From the NCBI GenBank assembly GCA_023336205.1, contig JALQCR010000015.1, positions 89,026 to 153,025 on the forward strand: a DNA stretch of 64,000 bases, read 5' to 3'. The notes beneath the pieces were generated by a model. The model worked only from the letters and a program-made list of their open reading frames with translations. It was not told the origin of the DNA and did not search any database. Position numbers and translations under genes: made by a program. Origin of the DNA: Pseudanabaena sp. Salubria-1. GTDB taxonomy: Bacteria > Cyanobacteriota > Cyanobacteriia > Pseudanabaenales > Pseudanabaenaceae. Of this stretch, positions 21,639-33,372 are shown one piece after another (the first letter of the stretch is position 1; each line of letters opens with the position of its first letter).

Positions 21639-21923
21639 ATGGCTATTCAAAAATTATCTGAAGTCGAAATCTCATCAGCGATCGCACAGTTAGCTGGTTG
21701 GGCGGTTGTTGATCATAAGTTGCAAAAAAACTTCAAGTTTCGTGATTTTGTCGAAGCCTTTGGCTTTATCAGTAAAGTAGCGATCGTTGCCGATAAGATG
21801 GGGCATCATCCTGAACTTTTTAATGTCTACAACAAAGTCAAGATCGATCTCACTACCCATGATGCTAATGGTATCAGCGCTCTCGACTTTGAGCTAGCTC
21901 AAAAAATTGACAAGCTGCTATAG
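21639..21923 (+). CDS. 4a-hydroxytetrahydrobiopterin dehydratase (PCD/DCoH)
   Basis: 94 aa; [51 protein letters not shown]. Confidence 0.95.
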   Translation: MAIQKLSEVEISSAIAQLAGWAVVDHKLQKNFKFRDFVEAFGFISKVAIVADKMGHHPELFNVYNKVKIDLTTHDANGISALDFELAQKIDKLL

Positions 21924-22084
21924 CACTTTTAGTAGGGTCCTTTATCCCCCGTGCCGCGGCGGCGGGGGCACAGCCCTGCCGCCTTCGGCGGGGAAACAAC
22001 CCCGTACTTCACTAGACCGATAAACACCATAAGCATTTAGTCTTTGGCATTAACAAAAACGGGACGCTTCGCGTCCCATTTTTG

Positions 22085-23074
22085 TTAAGCATGTCGTTTT
22101 TGATGCCATTGCCATGCATGTTGCAAAATCAAATTTAAATCAGCATATTTAGGTTGCCAGTCCAAGATAGTTCTTGCTTTCTCGCTACTGCCAACTAAGG
22201 CTGGCGGATCTCCTGCACGGCGATCGCCCATCACCACATTAATCGGCTTACCCGTAATTTGTTTGGCAGCATCAATTACCTCTTTGACCGAAAAGCCGTT
22301 ACCATTACCAAGATTAAAAATTTCACTCTTGTTACCCTTGAGTAAATATTCCAAGCCTAATACATGCGCTTCAGCTAGATCAGTTACATGGATATAGTCA
22401 CGGATGCAAGTTCCGTCAGCAGTTGGATAATCAGACCCATAAACTGTAATTGCTTCACGGATACCCATAGCTGTCTGCAAAACTAACGGTATCAAATGTG
22501 TCTCAGGATTATGATCCTCGCCGATCGCCCCAGCAGGATCAGCTCCTGCGGCATTAAAATATCGAAAAATTACTGACTTCAATCCATAGGCGACATCAAA
22601 ATCTTGCAAAATCCGCTCAACCATTAGCTTAGTCGCCCCATAGGGATTGATCGGCGATTGCGGATGATCTTCAGTGATCGGGATTTGCTGCGGTACGCCA
22701 TAACTGGCACAGGTTGAAGAAAAAACAAAGGATTTAATGTTTGCGGCAACCATCGCCTCTAGCAATGTCAAAGTCCCAACCACATTGTTGCGATAGTATT
22801 TATCTGGCTGTGTCACCGACTCACCCACATAGGCATAGGCGGCAAAATGCATGACTGCACTAATTTGGCGATCGCTAAATAGGCGATCGAGCAAGGCTCG
22901 ATCATTTGTGTCACCAATAATCAATTCCGCGTCTAGGGTTTCAGCGATATCTTGGTGACCATAGACGAGATTGTCTAAAATTACTACCTTATAACCAACT
23001 TGCTGCAACGCTTTGACTGCATGAGAGCCAATATAGCCTGCGCCACCTGTAACCAAAATTGTCTGTTTGCTCAT
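22085..23074 (-). CDS. galE: UDP-glucose 4-epimerase
   Basis: 329 aa; ILVTGGAGYIGSHAVKALQQ, SSTCASYGVPQQIPITEDHPQSPINPYGATKLMVE. Confidence 0.96.
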   Translation of the reverse strand: MSKQTILVTGGAGYIGSHAVKALQQVGYKVVILDNLVYGHQDIAETLDAELIIGDTNDRALLDRLFSDRQISAVMHFAAYAYVGESVTQPDKYYRNNVVGTLTLLEAMVAANIKSFVFSSTCASYGVPQQIPITEDHPQSPINPYGATKLMVERILQDFDVAYGLKSVIFRYFNAAGADPAGAIGEDHNPETHLIPLVLQTAMGIREAITVYGSDYPTADGTCIRDYIHVTDLAEAHVLGLEYLLKGNKSEIFNLGNGNGFSVKEVIDAAKQITGKPINVVMGDRRAGDPPALVGSSEKARTILDWQPKYADLNLILQHAWQWHQKRHA

Positions 23075-23135
23075 AACTTTGCTGGGAAGGGTTCTTTATT
23101 TTACTGCGCGTCCCTTATTGCTAATTGAATTTGGC

Positions 23136-23426
23136 TTAGAGACGTGATTTGAGAATGTCAAAAATTTCAGGTGGAATTTGGGTGCGAAGCGATCGCCCTA
23201 AGCGATTTTTCTTTTGGGCTAGTTGTAAACATTCCAACTTTTTACACAGATATGCTGATCTCCCCATACCATGATCAAGTTGAATTTGATTTTGATCATG
23301 TTTGGCTTTAGCCTCGATGAGATTCTCATCTGTTGAAGCGATCGGCACTCGCACCACCCTCCAAAAAGTATCGCGGATGGCGATACATTGGCAACTAACA
23401 CAACGACGGTGTAGCTTTAGAGTCAA
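23136..23426 (-). CDS. ylxR: YlxR (DUF448) family RNA-binding protein
   Basis: 96 aa; RRCVSCQCIAIRDTFWRVVRV...GMGRSAYLCKKLECLQLAQKKNRLGRSLRTQIP; directly downstream of nusA. Confidence 0.9.
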   Translation of the reverse strand: MTLKLHRRCVSCQCIAIRDTFWRVVRVPIASTDENLIEAKAKHDQNQIQLDHGMGRSAYLCKKLECLQLAQKKNRLGRSLRTQIPPEIFDILKSRL

Positions 23427-23502
23427 GCTAATTTACTCCTTAATCCCAAGTTGTAAGGTTTCGCCCCTACGAGACGACACCTTACAACAAATCTGTGGAT
23501 TT

Positions 23503-24747
23503 TTAATCTTCACTGTTGTCATAATCATTTTCTTCATCATCTAGATTAGATTGTTCGAGGATAGGCGCTGACCTCGCAATACTCTCTTGAGCTTTGCGAT
23601 CTTCATCTTCATAGTCGTACTTGGACAAATTTTTGATGTCAATTTTCCAGCCAGTCAAACGCGCCGCCAAACGTACATTTTGCCCTTCCTTCCCAATCGC
23701 GAGACTTAACTGATCCTCTGGGACTATAACATGAGCGATTCTTTCATTAGCATTAATCAAGCGCACTTCATGGATTCGCGCAGGGCTTAATGAATTAGCG
23801 ATATAAGTCGAAGGATCGGGCGACCATCTGATCACATCGATTTTTTCACCACGCAGCTCGGCGACGACAGCTTGAATCCTTGCTCCTCGCGCCCCAATGC
23901 AAGCTCCCACAGGATCAACATCGCGCTCAAGCGTATCTACGGCAATTTTAGTGCGGGGTCCAACAGCAGGCGATGGGGGATTGGCTTCTCTTGCCACCGC
24001 CACAATACGAACTATTTCCTCTTCAATTTCGGGTACTTCGTTAGCAAACAGATACACAACCAAACCTGCATCAGCACGAGAGACTAATAACTGAGGACCA
24101 CGCCGTGAACCTTCAAAGACCTTCTTTAGATAAACTTTAAGGGTCATATTAGGACGGTAGGGTCTTTCGCCAGCAAGTTGTTCTCGTTTTGGTAGTTCTG
24201 CCTCAGCTTCAGGTTGTCCAAATCCACTACTAACAGAAACAATTACGGAAGTAGTCTCAAAACGCAGTACTCGACCTTGTAAAACGGTTCCTTCAATGTC
24301 TTGAAACTCTTCTTGAATGATCTTGCGTTGTTGATCTCTTAGTTTTTGAGCTAGTACTTGTTTAGTCTGAATTGCGGCCATGCGTCCAAAGTCACCTTGT
24401 TCTGGGGTGACATCCACAACTACAGTTCCACCAGCTTGAGCTTCAGGCGCAACTTCTCTCACTTCAAACAGACCAATTTCATGATCAGCATCGCCAACTT
24501 CATCGACAATAGTCTTCGTCGCTAGAACCCGAAACCCTTCACCTTCAAGATCTAGTTCTACATCAAAGTTATTAAAATGTTCCTCTTCAAAGTTAATTCC
24601 ATCGGAGCGATAGGTTTTGCGAAAGCGCTCATATCCCTTGAGTAAAGCTTCACGCAAAGCATTTTGGACAGCATGTTTGGGGAGATTGCGCTCTTTACTA
24701 ATCACCTCCACCATTTGTCCTAATCCAGGTAAATTCAATAATGACAT
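23503..24747 (-). CDS. nusA: transcription termination/antitermination factor NusA
   Basis: [44 protein letters not shown] motifs [27 protein letters not shown]. Start at 24747 (ORF opens at 24765). Confidence 0.96.
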   Translation of the reverse strand: MSLLNLPGLGQMVEVISKERNLPKHAVQNALREALLKGYERFRKTYRSDGINFEEEHFNNFDVELDLEGEGFRVLATKTIVDEVGDADHEIGLFEVREVAPEAQAGGTVVVDVTPEQGDFGRMAAIQTKQVLAQKLRDQQRKIIQEEFQDIEGTVLQGRVLRFETTSVIVSVSSGFGQPEAEAELPKREQLAGERPYRPNMTLKVYLKKVFEGSRRGPQLLVSRADAGLVVYLFANEVPEIEEEIVRIVAVAREANPPSPAVGPRTKIAVDTLERDVDPVGACIGARGARIQAVVAELRGEKIDVIRWSPDPSTYIANSLSPARIHEVRLINANERIAHVIVPEDQLSLAIGKEGQNVRLAARLTGWKIDIKNLSKYDYEDEDRKAQESIARSAPILEQSNLDDEENDYDNSED

Positions 24748-24902
24748 AAGTATTTCTCGCTTCAATAAAAATCAACAATTGCAATTCTCTATAGCGGTTG
24801 ATATTTTGCCTACTACAAAATATCAACGCTAAGCCCTTACTGTGGTTGGCTTTTGTTTAGCTAATTAGTACACACTCATTTGCTAAACGCTATAGGTTCT
24901 AT

Positions 24903-25364
24903 TTATTCCATTTTGCTTAATTCAACACGGTCAACAAGTTCACGGGGAATATTGACAATCCGCCCCTTGATACTAATCGTCACATGTGTCTCGTTTCGCG
25001 ACATGAGATGTCCACTCCAACTTTGTTTACCTTCATGGAGATCTGTTGTGCCAACGGTAACCATGAAACCTCGAAAAGCCACAAATTCGCGATCGCCTTG
25101 TAACTGACGCTCGGCTCCTGGACTAGAAATTTCTAACACATAAGCATGGGGAATCAAATCGGCTGCATCAAGAGTGGGCTCCAGTGATCGACTCATCCGT
25201 TCACAGTCGTCTAACCCCGTGTTTTGATCAGGATTGCGAATATCGACCCGCAATACCACAGGATTTTTATTGGTATGCAATACAACATCGACAACCTCCA
25301 ACCCAAGGGGCGAGGCAACTTCTTCAGCAATTTGAAAAATTTGCGGAATTAGAGGATGACTCAT
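24903..25364 (-). CDS. rimP: ribosome maturation factor RimP
   Basis: 153 aa; YVLEISSPGAERQLQGDREFVAFRGFMVTV; upstream of nusA. Confidence 0.95.
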   Translation of the reverse strand: MSHPLIPQIFQIAEEVASPLGLEVVDVVLHTNKNPVVLRVDIRNPDQNTGLDDCERMSRSLEPTLDAADLIPHAYVLEISSPGAERQLQGDREFVAFRGFMVTVGTTDLHEGKQSWSGHLMSRNETHVTISIKGRIVNIPRELVDRVELSKME

Positions 25365-25413
25365 AGAATTTAAGATTTGAGCTTACAGTGTGAACGTTTC
25401 TTTGTTTTTGACG

Positions 25414-25519
25414 TAATACCAATTCACAGAAGTGTTGTCACACTTTTGTGAATTAAAAACCAAACCCTGTAAGGGGTTTAAAAACACAAAATGGCTACGC
25501 CATTTTGTGTTTTGGTATA
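25414..25519. repeat. dispersed ~105-bp three-hairpin repeat (MITE-like), copy 1
   Basis: taataccaattcacagaagtgttgtcacacttttgtgaatt...aaccctgtaaggggttt...aaaacacaaaatggctacgccattttgtgttttggtata; ends ATACCAA/TTGGTAT. Confidence 0.8.
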
Positions 25520-25800
25520 AGAGTTTTAAAGCCAAGCTGTAAAAAGCTATTTTAAAAACAAAAAAGTGGGACGATCGCCCACTCTTTGAGTGCTTTTATC
25601 TTTAAACCGATCACAGTAAAAAGGATCACAGTTGCGATTCTCTTGCTGCTGAAGATCTGATGGCTACCTGCAAAATATGCAACAAGTAGTATACAGATAC
25701 GTTTCTTCGGAGCTTGTGTACTACAGGAAAAACATGGCTATCTTAGCGTGTTTACTCTTGACTACTTACCTGCCAGTACTGGAGCTATACTATCACGTTG

Positions 25801-25855
25801 AAACCAATTTTGATGTTTGCAGCGCCGAAGGCACTGCAAACATCAAAATTGGTTT
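25801..25855. terminator. long-stem hairpin
   Basis: aaaccaattttgatgtttgcag / ctgcaaacatcaaaattggttt. Confidence 0.6.
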
Positions 25856-26089
25856 TTAGATTACTAATTCTGGACGCTCTTCTGGCAAAATAGCCCCCTG
25901 AACTGGGCAGACCTGCAAGCAAACACCGCAGTCAATACAAATTGAGGCATCAATCTTAAACCAAATTGTCCCTTTAATGTTTGCGCCCTCCCCTTGCTCA
26001 ATACAGGCAACAGGACAAGCAGGGACGCAATCTGCTATGCCTTCACATATATTTGAGGCGATCGTATAAGACATATTGGCAATATCCAA
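25856..26089 (-). CDS. 4Fe-4S ferredoxin
   Basis: 77 aa; CEGIADCVPACPVAC...CIDCGVCLQVCPVQGA two-cluster cysteine motifs. Confidence 0.93.
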   Translation of the reverse strand: MDIANMSYTIASNICEGIADCVPACPVACIEQGEGANIKGTIWFKIDASICIDCGVCLQVCPVQGAILPEERPELVI

Positions 26090-26343
26090 TTTGGATCTAA
26101 TGATTACAGCTATTTATATTATGAAAGCAATTTAGCGACTTAATACCAAAACATAAAATGGCTACTCCCTCCCTGCCCGCCAAAAAAATAGGCATTATAA
26201 AGTGAATAATTAGGTGTGCGCGGCAAAGCTGCGCACACCTAATTATTCACTGGGAAGGGATTAAGTAATTAATTATGCCTAACTACTTAGCCATTTTTAG
26301 CCATTTCGTATTTTTATAGCTGTTGCCATTCTTGTTAGGACAT

Positions 26344-26479
<136 letters not shown>

Positions 26480-26696
26480 GATTTGTCTTGATAAAAGTGG
26501 CTAATGCTATAAAACCAGTTACAGGGTTTAGTTTTTAATTCACAGAAGTATCGCCACACCTTTGTGAATTGATCTTGTAGTGCCGCAGGAAAGGCAAACC
26601 CCTAAAATTTTTGGGAAATTAATGTCAAAGGAGCTACAATTCCACAAACCATTTAGAATTGCTGTATGTAGATATCTCAATAGTTAATAAATTTGT

Positions 26697-27836
26697 ATGA
26701 AAACATTACAGCTAGGTACAAGCTGGTTTTTAGAAGAAGCAGGTGGGTTAGCTCGTGTTTATTACGGTTGTGTAACCTTTCTGCCCAAAGTTGGTGTTGA
26801 GGTTAAAGGCTTGGTGGCTGGCTCCGAGCAAGTTTTCCAAAGTTCAGGCGGAAAAGTACAGACATTTGCATCGACGAATAGCTCAACATGGCAACGATCG
26901 CTAGGTGCAAGAAGAGCTTTCAATCAAGCGATCGCAAATTCAGAATTTGATTTGGTAGCATCACACTTTGCCTTGTATACCTTGCCTTTACTAGATCGTT
27001 TAGGTAAGCTGCCCCTAGTGATGCACTTTCATGGACCTTGGGCTTTAGAGAGTCAGGCTGAAGGCGCGGGACGGTTATCGACTTGGGGTAAATGGGCCAT
27101 CGAAAAGCTTGTTTATCGGAGGGTAAATGGATTTATTGTTTTGTCAGAATCATTTCGGCAGATTTTGCATAAAACCTATAACGTGCCACTAGAAAAGATC
27201 TTTATCATTGGTGGGGGAATTGATACAGAAGAATTCAATGTAAATTTGACGATCGCTCAAGCTAGAGAAAAACTAGGCTGGCCGAAGGATCGAAGGATTA
27301 TCCTTTGTGTAAGGCGATTAGTTCAGCGCATGGGTTTGGAGAATTTGATTGCATCAATCGCCTTAGTGCGTAAGCAACATCCTGATGTATTACTACTCAT
27401 TGCTGGCAAAGGGGCGATCGCGGAGGCTTTGCGATCGCAGATTCAAGAATTGCAATTAGAAAATCATGTGCAGCAATTAGGATTTGTGCCAGATCAAGAC
27501 CTTGCGATCGCTTATCGTGCCTCAGAACTATCAATTGTGCCAACAATATCATTAGAAGGATTTGGTCTAATCGTAATTGAATCTTTAGCTGCGGGTACGC
27601 CTGTATTAGGAACACCAATTGGAGGTATTCCTGAAATTTTACAGCCATTTTCTCCAGATCTTGTCTTGGAAGGTAGCTCAAGCAACCAACTAGCTCAGGG
27701 GATCAGCGAAGCATTATCAGGACAGCGAAAAATTCCAAGTGCTGAAGAATGCCAAGCCTATGTTAAGCAAAATTATGATTGGCAAGTAATTGCCGCGCAA
27801 ATGAAATCTGTGTATGAGCAAGTTATCAAATCATAG
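26697..27836 (+). CDS. glycosyltransferase family 4 protein
   Basis: 379 aa; GT-B fold, C-terminal VPTISLEGFGLIVIESLAAGTPVLGTPIGGIPEIL. Confidence 0.92.
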   Translation: MKTLQLGTSWFLEEAGGLARVYYGCVTFLPKVGVEVKGLVAGSEQVFQSSGGKVQTFASTNSSTWQRSLGARRAFNQAIANSEFDLVASHFALYTLPLLDRLGKLPLVMHFHGPWALESQAEGAGRLSTWGKWAIEKLVYRRVNGFIVLSESFRQILHKTYNVPLEKIFIIGGGIDTEEFNVNLTIAQAREKLGWPKDRRIILCVRRLVQRMGLENLIASIALVRKQHPDVLLLIAGKGAIAEALRSQIQELQLENHVQQLGFVPDQDLAIAYRASELSIVPTISLEGFGLIVIESLAAGTPVLGTPIGGIPEILQPFSPDLVLEGSSSNQLAQGISEALSGQRKIPSAEECQAYVKQNYDWQVIAAQMKSVYEQVIKS

Positions 27837-30220
27837 ATAGTCCCACTTCGTGAGACTATCTATGATTCTTCGATCGCACCTAGGGCAAGTAGCTTAGCTT
27901 TTTGGGCAGAAGTTAAACCTGTAGCTTCAGAAATATTGAGCCCTTCATAGGGGCGAGGTTCACGATAGGTTCTGATGCATTCACCCGTTTTAATATCCCA
28001 AAGTTTGACTGTTTCATCACGACTACTGCTAGCAATCTGCTCACCATTAGGAGAAAATGACACCGCATATATAGTGCCAATATGTCCAACTAAAGTGCTT
28101 ACCACTTCGCCAGTTTGCCAGTTCCAAATATTGATTTGGGCATCTTCGCCAGCACTTGACAGTAACATTCCTTTGGGATCGGCGGCAATTGTTAAGACAT
28201 TGCCATCGTGACTGCTCGGTTCAGCGATAAATTCACCACTTTTGATATTCCAACGATAGATAAATCTTTCCCCACAGCCAAAAACCATATGGGGTTGCAT
28301 TGGCATAAATGTAACATTAGAAGCAAAAGAGGTAAGTTGATCTAGCGTTTGGACACATTCTCCTGTTTGGGTATCCCAAATTTTTACAGTTTTATCACGA
28401 CTGCTACTGATCAGATAACGGTCATCGGCGCTAAAGGCGATCGCCAAGATTGCCGATGTATGCCCCTCTAAAATCAGTAAACATTCACCAGTGACAATAT
28501 CTCGGAGTTTAATTACTCGGCTAGTTTCTCCAGTCGCCAGCAATTTACCATCATGGCTAAATACTAAAGTCTTAGCTAAATCTGGATGTTCAGAAATTGT
28601 GGTTAGACAATTTCCACTGCTAACATCCCATAACTTGATCGTGCAGTCTTCCGCGCAACTTGCTAGCAATGTGCCGAGAGGACTAAAGGCAACTTGCCAA
28701 ACATGTCCAGCATGACCATGCAAAGCCCGAATACATTGACCTGATTGGATATCCCAAAGACGAATAATTGAGTCATCACCACCACTAGCTAACAGGCTAT
28801 GCTCTAAGTTAAAAACAACTGAGCGCACTGCATTGGTATAACCTTGCAAAATCCGAAACTGCTTTCCTGAGGTGACTTCCCAAAGATTAAGGAGATGCTC
28901 GTTAGAAATATTGCTTAATGTATCGGTATCGTCATCGCTCTGATTGCCGCTTTTGACTGTCCATGACCGTCCTGTATGACCTTGAAAAGTCCGCATACAG
29001 AAACCTGTATCGATTTCCCAAAGCTTAACCATTTCATCGCCGCTACTGCTTGCAAGAACTAAGCGCTCAGGATGAAAAGCAACTGAACGTACCCAATGGT
29101 TATGACCTGTTAAGGTTTTAAAGCATTGGGCTGTCTTCAGATCCCAAAGACGGATTGTGCGATCGCCGCTTCCTGTTGCGAGGGTTGAACCATCATGGCT
29201 AAAACTAACCGCAAACACAGTGTGGGTATGCCCTGCCAATGTCTTTATGCAATTACCCGTTTCCACATTCCATAGTCGCGTCGTTTTGTCTTCACTACCA
29301 CTAGCTAATACATTGCCGTTATGACTAAAGGCGATCGACCAGACGATATCTTCATGTCCTTCAAATATGCGTACACATTCAGCAGTATCGATGTCCCATA
29401 GTCTTACAGTGCAATCATCACTGCTACTTGCCAGTAAATTTCCTTTTGAGCTAAAAGCAACAGCTTCGACAATATCTTCGTGCCCATGCAAAATCTTAAT
29501 AGCTCGTCCCGATCTCCATAGTCTTACTGTGCGATCGGCGTGCCCACTAGCTAAAGTTATGCCATCGGGACTGAAGGCAACTGACATAACTGCACCAATA
29601 TATCCTTGCAGCGTATTTAGGCAATCGCCTGTAGAGACATCCCATAACTTAATCGATTGATCGACACTACTACTAGCTAAAACTGTTCCTTCTGGGTTGA
29701 AAGCTACAGAAACAACCCATCCTTTATGACCTCTATAAGTGAGGATTGGCTTACCATCGCTAACTTGCCAAAGATGAATATCGCCTTTAGTGTCACCGAT
29801 CGCTAATAATTTGCCATTAGCGCTGAAAGCTACCGACAGAACACCACCAATTACCTCCGCAAATACAGATTTAATGACAGCAGTTTGAGAAAAGTTAACT
29901 CGATGTAATTTGACTTCCGACAAATAAGCCTGGCGAATGGCTAAATAAGAGAAGTCAATTCCTGTCAAATCAATGCCAAGATGACATAACAAATTAATTA
30001 TATTGCCACCACCATAGCCAAAAGTTGATTTATGTTCACCTTCAGGACGTAGTTCGCGCCTGCGTAGCTCTTGAAGGTTCAGCAAAAGTTCTTTAGCCAC
30101 CATTTGCTTACTACCCAAACGTCCTAAGAGCTTGGTAGCCAGTGGTTCTAAAATCAGACGAATTTGACTTTGGCGAATATAGTCCTTAGTTGTTGCTTTG
30201 ATCAAAGCATAGTGACGGAG

Positions 30221-31518
30221 CTTAGTGGTGCAGAAAACTCATGGGAGTCTCAAGATGAGACAATGGTAATACGGGCAAATTCGATACGAAAATCTAACTT
30301 TTCGCGTTTAGCAATAGAAGCAGAGGCAGGAGGAGGATTAGTTCTAGGCAAAATCTGCAAAATAGGAAGAGATTTTTGTTGGTAAAGAAGAGTGTGAAGC
30401 TGACGGAGACCGAGTTGCAGAAAACTCAAGCCGCGATGATCGTGCCAATCAATCGCAGCCCTTTGCCCCAAACGCACCAACATTATGCCAAGAATTACAG
30501 CAATCAGGTTAGCCGTGGCAAGGAGCATAAATAAACAGGTAAGAGCTTGAGCATCACGGAGATGAGAGCTAACCACATTAAAAGCCGCCGACTTGTAATC
30601 CTTAAAATGAGGTTCAATACCGCCAAAGCGTTTGCCATAGAGAGCAAAAGTCTGTAATGAAGGGGGAATATCGGTAAGGACAGCCCATGAACCGTTAGCC
30701 ATGTCTAGGTTAGCCGTCGCTAAGTGACAATTAACATCACCGAGTACGGTGACATTGGGAACTAGATAAGCTTGCTCTGTGGGAGGTATCAGTTGTTCGA
30801 CGCGCTTGGTTGTACCTGTCGGCAAAGTCACTAGCAGATCCGACTTTGCGCGAATTGCCCAAGACCATTGATTTTGCTGTAACCATCGAATTAATTCCCC
30901 ATGTTCAAAGCCTCGGTCGGCAAGTAAGGTCACTTTGCTTTCTGGCGGCAATAGGGTGAGTACTTGTTCTAATACGGGACGGTAATGCTCAAAGCCAACA
31001 GTAGCGCTTCCATGCTCTAATACCACTTGCGCTAAAGTAATCGACCTTCCACCCCAAATCAAGCATATTTCGATCAGACAGAATTTATCCCACAGCATAC
31101 TCGTATCGAGAGCTAGTTCCAACGATGCTCCTGCAAATGCTTGGAGAAAGTGCTTCACCAATGGGTTATAGAATGTCTCGGCGATGATATGTGGATTATG
31201 CACAAAGTAGCTTAGTCTTTCCATCTGACTTCTGGCTTGGCACTCTCGATGGCTTAAATAGGGCAACCAATGACTCAGACTCGCACTTCCTGATTGCAAT
31301 ATCGCAGCTACAGACTCCGCAAATCCTTGGAGATGTCGCTTATCTTTTGGCTTGAGCCATTGACGCAATTGTTGTTGTAGCTGAAGATATAGGTGGGGCA
31401 TGGATAAGATCTTTTGTTGAGGAACTTGAGTATCTCATCTCTTGCCCCTTTTTGCCTCTTGTCTCATGATGAGATTCTATGCCTAGCAACGCTTTTCAGA
31501 TTTTTCTGCACCACTAAG
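30221..31518 (-). mobile_element. IS4-like insertion sequence, 1298 bp
   Basis: 17-bp terminal IR CTTAGTGGTGCAGAAAA / TTTTCTGCACCACTAAG and 9-bp target duplication GTGACGGAG at 30212-30220 and 31519-31527. Confidence 0.93.
30250..31401 (-). CDS. IS4-like (DDE) transposase
   Basis: 383 aa; LALDTSMLWDKF, LLADRGFEHGELIRWL, YGKRFGGIEPHFKDYKSAAFN. Confidence 0.85.
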   Translation of the reverse strand: MPHLYLQLQQQLRQWLKPKDKRHLQGFAESVAAILQSGSASLSHWLPYLSHRECQARSQMERLSYFVHNPHIIAETFYNPLVKHFLQAFAGASLELALDTSMLWDKFCLIEICLIWGGRSITLAQVVLEHGSATVGFEHYRPVLEQVLTLLPPESKVTLLADRGFEHGELIRWLQQNQWSWAIRAKSDLLVTLPTGTTKRVEQLIPPTEQAYLVPNVTVLGDVNCHLATANLDMANGSWAVLTDIPPSLQTFALYGKRFGGIEPHFKDYKSAAFNVVSSHLRDAQALTCLFMLLATANLIAVILGIMLVRLGQRAAIDWHDHRGLSFLQLGLRQLHTLLYQQKSLPILQILPRTNPPPASASIAKREKLDFRIEFARITIVSS

Positions 31519-33108
31519 GTGACGGAGATAGAAAAGTTGCCTATTCAGCTTTAATTGGATACTTGGTAAAGCCCCAAGAGGATGCTCTTGAGTAATTTCT
31601 TGGTAAATTTGATCGACCAGTAAGTTAGTGACAAACTCCATAACTACAGGCTGCTGAGTAAAACCTGCGGCTGAATGTTCGACTAGAGATCGCCTCTTGA
31701 GCGATCGCAGCGACATCATCAGATAATTTTGCTCAATCATTGGCACAATATCAGAGCGCAGTTCATTTGGCTGGACAGGCTCGCGATTAATTGCTAGCCA
31801 GATCATAATTTGCTTCTCATGTGCAGTCAGTCTCTGATATTGCTGCTCGATCAAATTGGCAATACCACTAAAAATAATCGTCTTTTGTTCCAAGAATCGA
31901 TTAATACTACCCGAATAAAGATCTTTGATCGAAGTTGCAGCGATCTTCAGCGCCAAGGGGTTACCACGATACCAGTCCACTAAACGGTGTAAATCATCTG
32001 CCATAGCCTTAACCCCCTTAGCCTCGAGGACATGTTCTGCAGCAGATTCATCTAGTCCAGTCAGTAGCAATGCTCTCACGGGCAAAATATCTCCCTCTAA
32101 AGTTGCGACTTCTTCAGGCATTTCGCGGCTAGTAATCACCACGCAACTGCGATGGGAGACCTCCCCAATCCTTCTAAGCAGAGAGCCATAACCTTCATAA
32201 TCCTTACGATATGCTCCTGCTTGCGCCTCATCTCTCAGGACCGATTCAAAATTGTCCAACACTAGCAAACAACGATAACGCTGCAAGTATTCCATTAATC
32301 GCGAAATCAAGGCATTGGTATCAGTGGTTTCAGGGGTTTCTCGCTGATGTGACAAGAAGTGGATTACAGCAACCAACATTTCGCTAGGTGTTTTGGCGTT
32401 ATTTAGCGATCGCCATACCACAAAATCAAATTTCTCTTGCAACTGTTGAGCTAACTTAACAGACAGCGCAGTTTTACCTAATCCACCCATGCCCAAAAGT
32501 GCTATCAACCGACAGCGATCACGATCAATCCATTGATCGAGGATTTCTAACTCGGATTTACGACCATAAAAAAAAGTGACATCGACTACCTCGCCCCAGT
32601 CTTGATAGCTGCTTGCCGAACCCTGTAAATTGGGGACAGTCGTGGGAGAATCAGCTAGCTTCTTTTGGATTTGACGGCGAATTACATTTTGTACCGTACT
32701 TTTGGTTACTTTTTCGCCAAAAGTCTCCGTTAATAAATGCCAAAGCTTATGGCTGACTAGCTTGATGTAACCAGCATCATAGCCTGTCTGCTTCGCAATC
32801 TCAGAATAAGACAAACCCTGCCATACCCCAAGAAAGACAGACTGCTCAACTCGAGACAGACTGCGCTCTTTTAACGACAACTCTATAAATGTCACCGCCT
32901 CATCAGCCGTCATAGATGCGCCTTAAAGATATAAATATAACTTTTATATAACTTCACAATTGTCATTCTAAGACGTTTTACTCTTGTCATTCTAAGAAGT
33001 TTTATGCTTTGTTGTATTTTGTTATGAAATTGCTTATGAAATTGCTATCGACTCTTAAATTATGAAACCAATTTTGGGATGTGCCACTCTTACTGTGATA
33101 CATAACCC

Positions 33109-33163
33109 AAAATTGTTTTTGATAAAAGTCTTCCACAGACAGACTTTTATCAAAAACAATTTT
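33109..33163. repeat. long-stem hairpin
   Basis: aaaattgtttttgataaaagtct / agacttttatcaaaaacaatttt, 23-bp perfect stem. Confidence 0.6.
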
Positions 33164-33203
33164 TATAGCGAGAACTGTGGGAATATAGCTTTTTCAAATT
33201 AGT

Positions 33204-33337
33204 GGCTCATCTGGGTTTGAGGGGTAAATGGTACAGTATCGATACAATTATTGGCGACATGGTAGGGCTGTAACTGTTGCTCCGAGAGGATTCTGATTAC
33301 TATTAGCTGTGCTTATCCCCATGAACCCAGAAGAGCC
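33204..33337 (+). mobile_element. 134-bp MITE related to the ISL3 element, copy 1
   Basis: Ends ggctcatctgggttt... / ...aacccagaagagcc; 8-bp duplication AAATTAGT at 33196-33203 and 33338-33345. Confidence 0.93.
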
Positions 33338-33372
33338 AAATTAGTAACCCTAGTCAGACCCATTAAAATCAA

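Larger units (their letters stand above)
27860..32913 (-). pseudogene. NB-ARC (STAND) ATPase with WD40 repeats, interrupted by an IS4-like element
   Basis: N-terminal part 31483-32913 (HTH-like region, P-loop LLGMGGLGKTALSVKLA, LLVLDNFESVL); WD40 part 27860-30205. Removing 1307 bp (IS plus one 9-bp target copy) gives one 1249-codon frame across the junction (QLFYLRH-YALIKATTKDYI). Confidence 0.92.

Noticed and set aside
25677-25859. 60-aa plus-strand ORF
   Set aside because: Ends inside the hairpin at 25801-25855; no recognisable motif.
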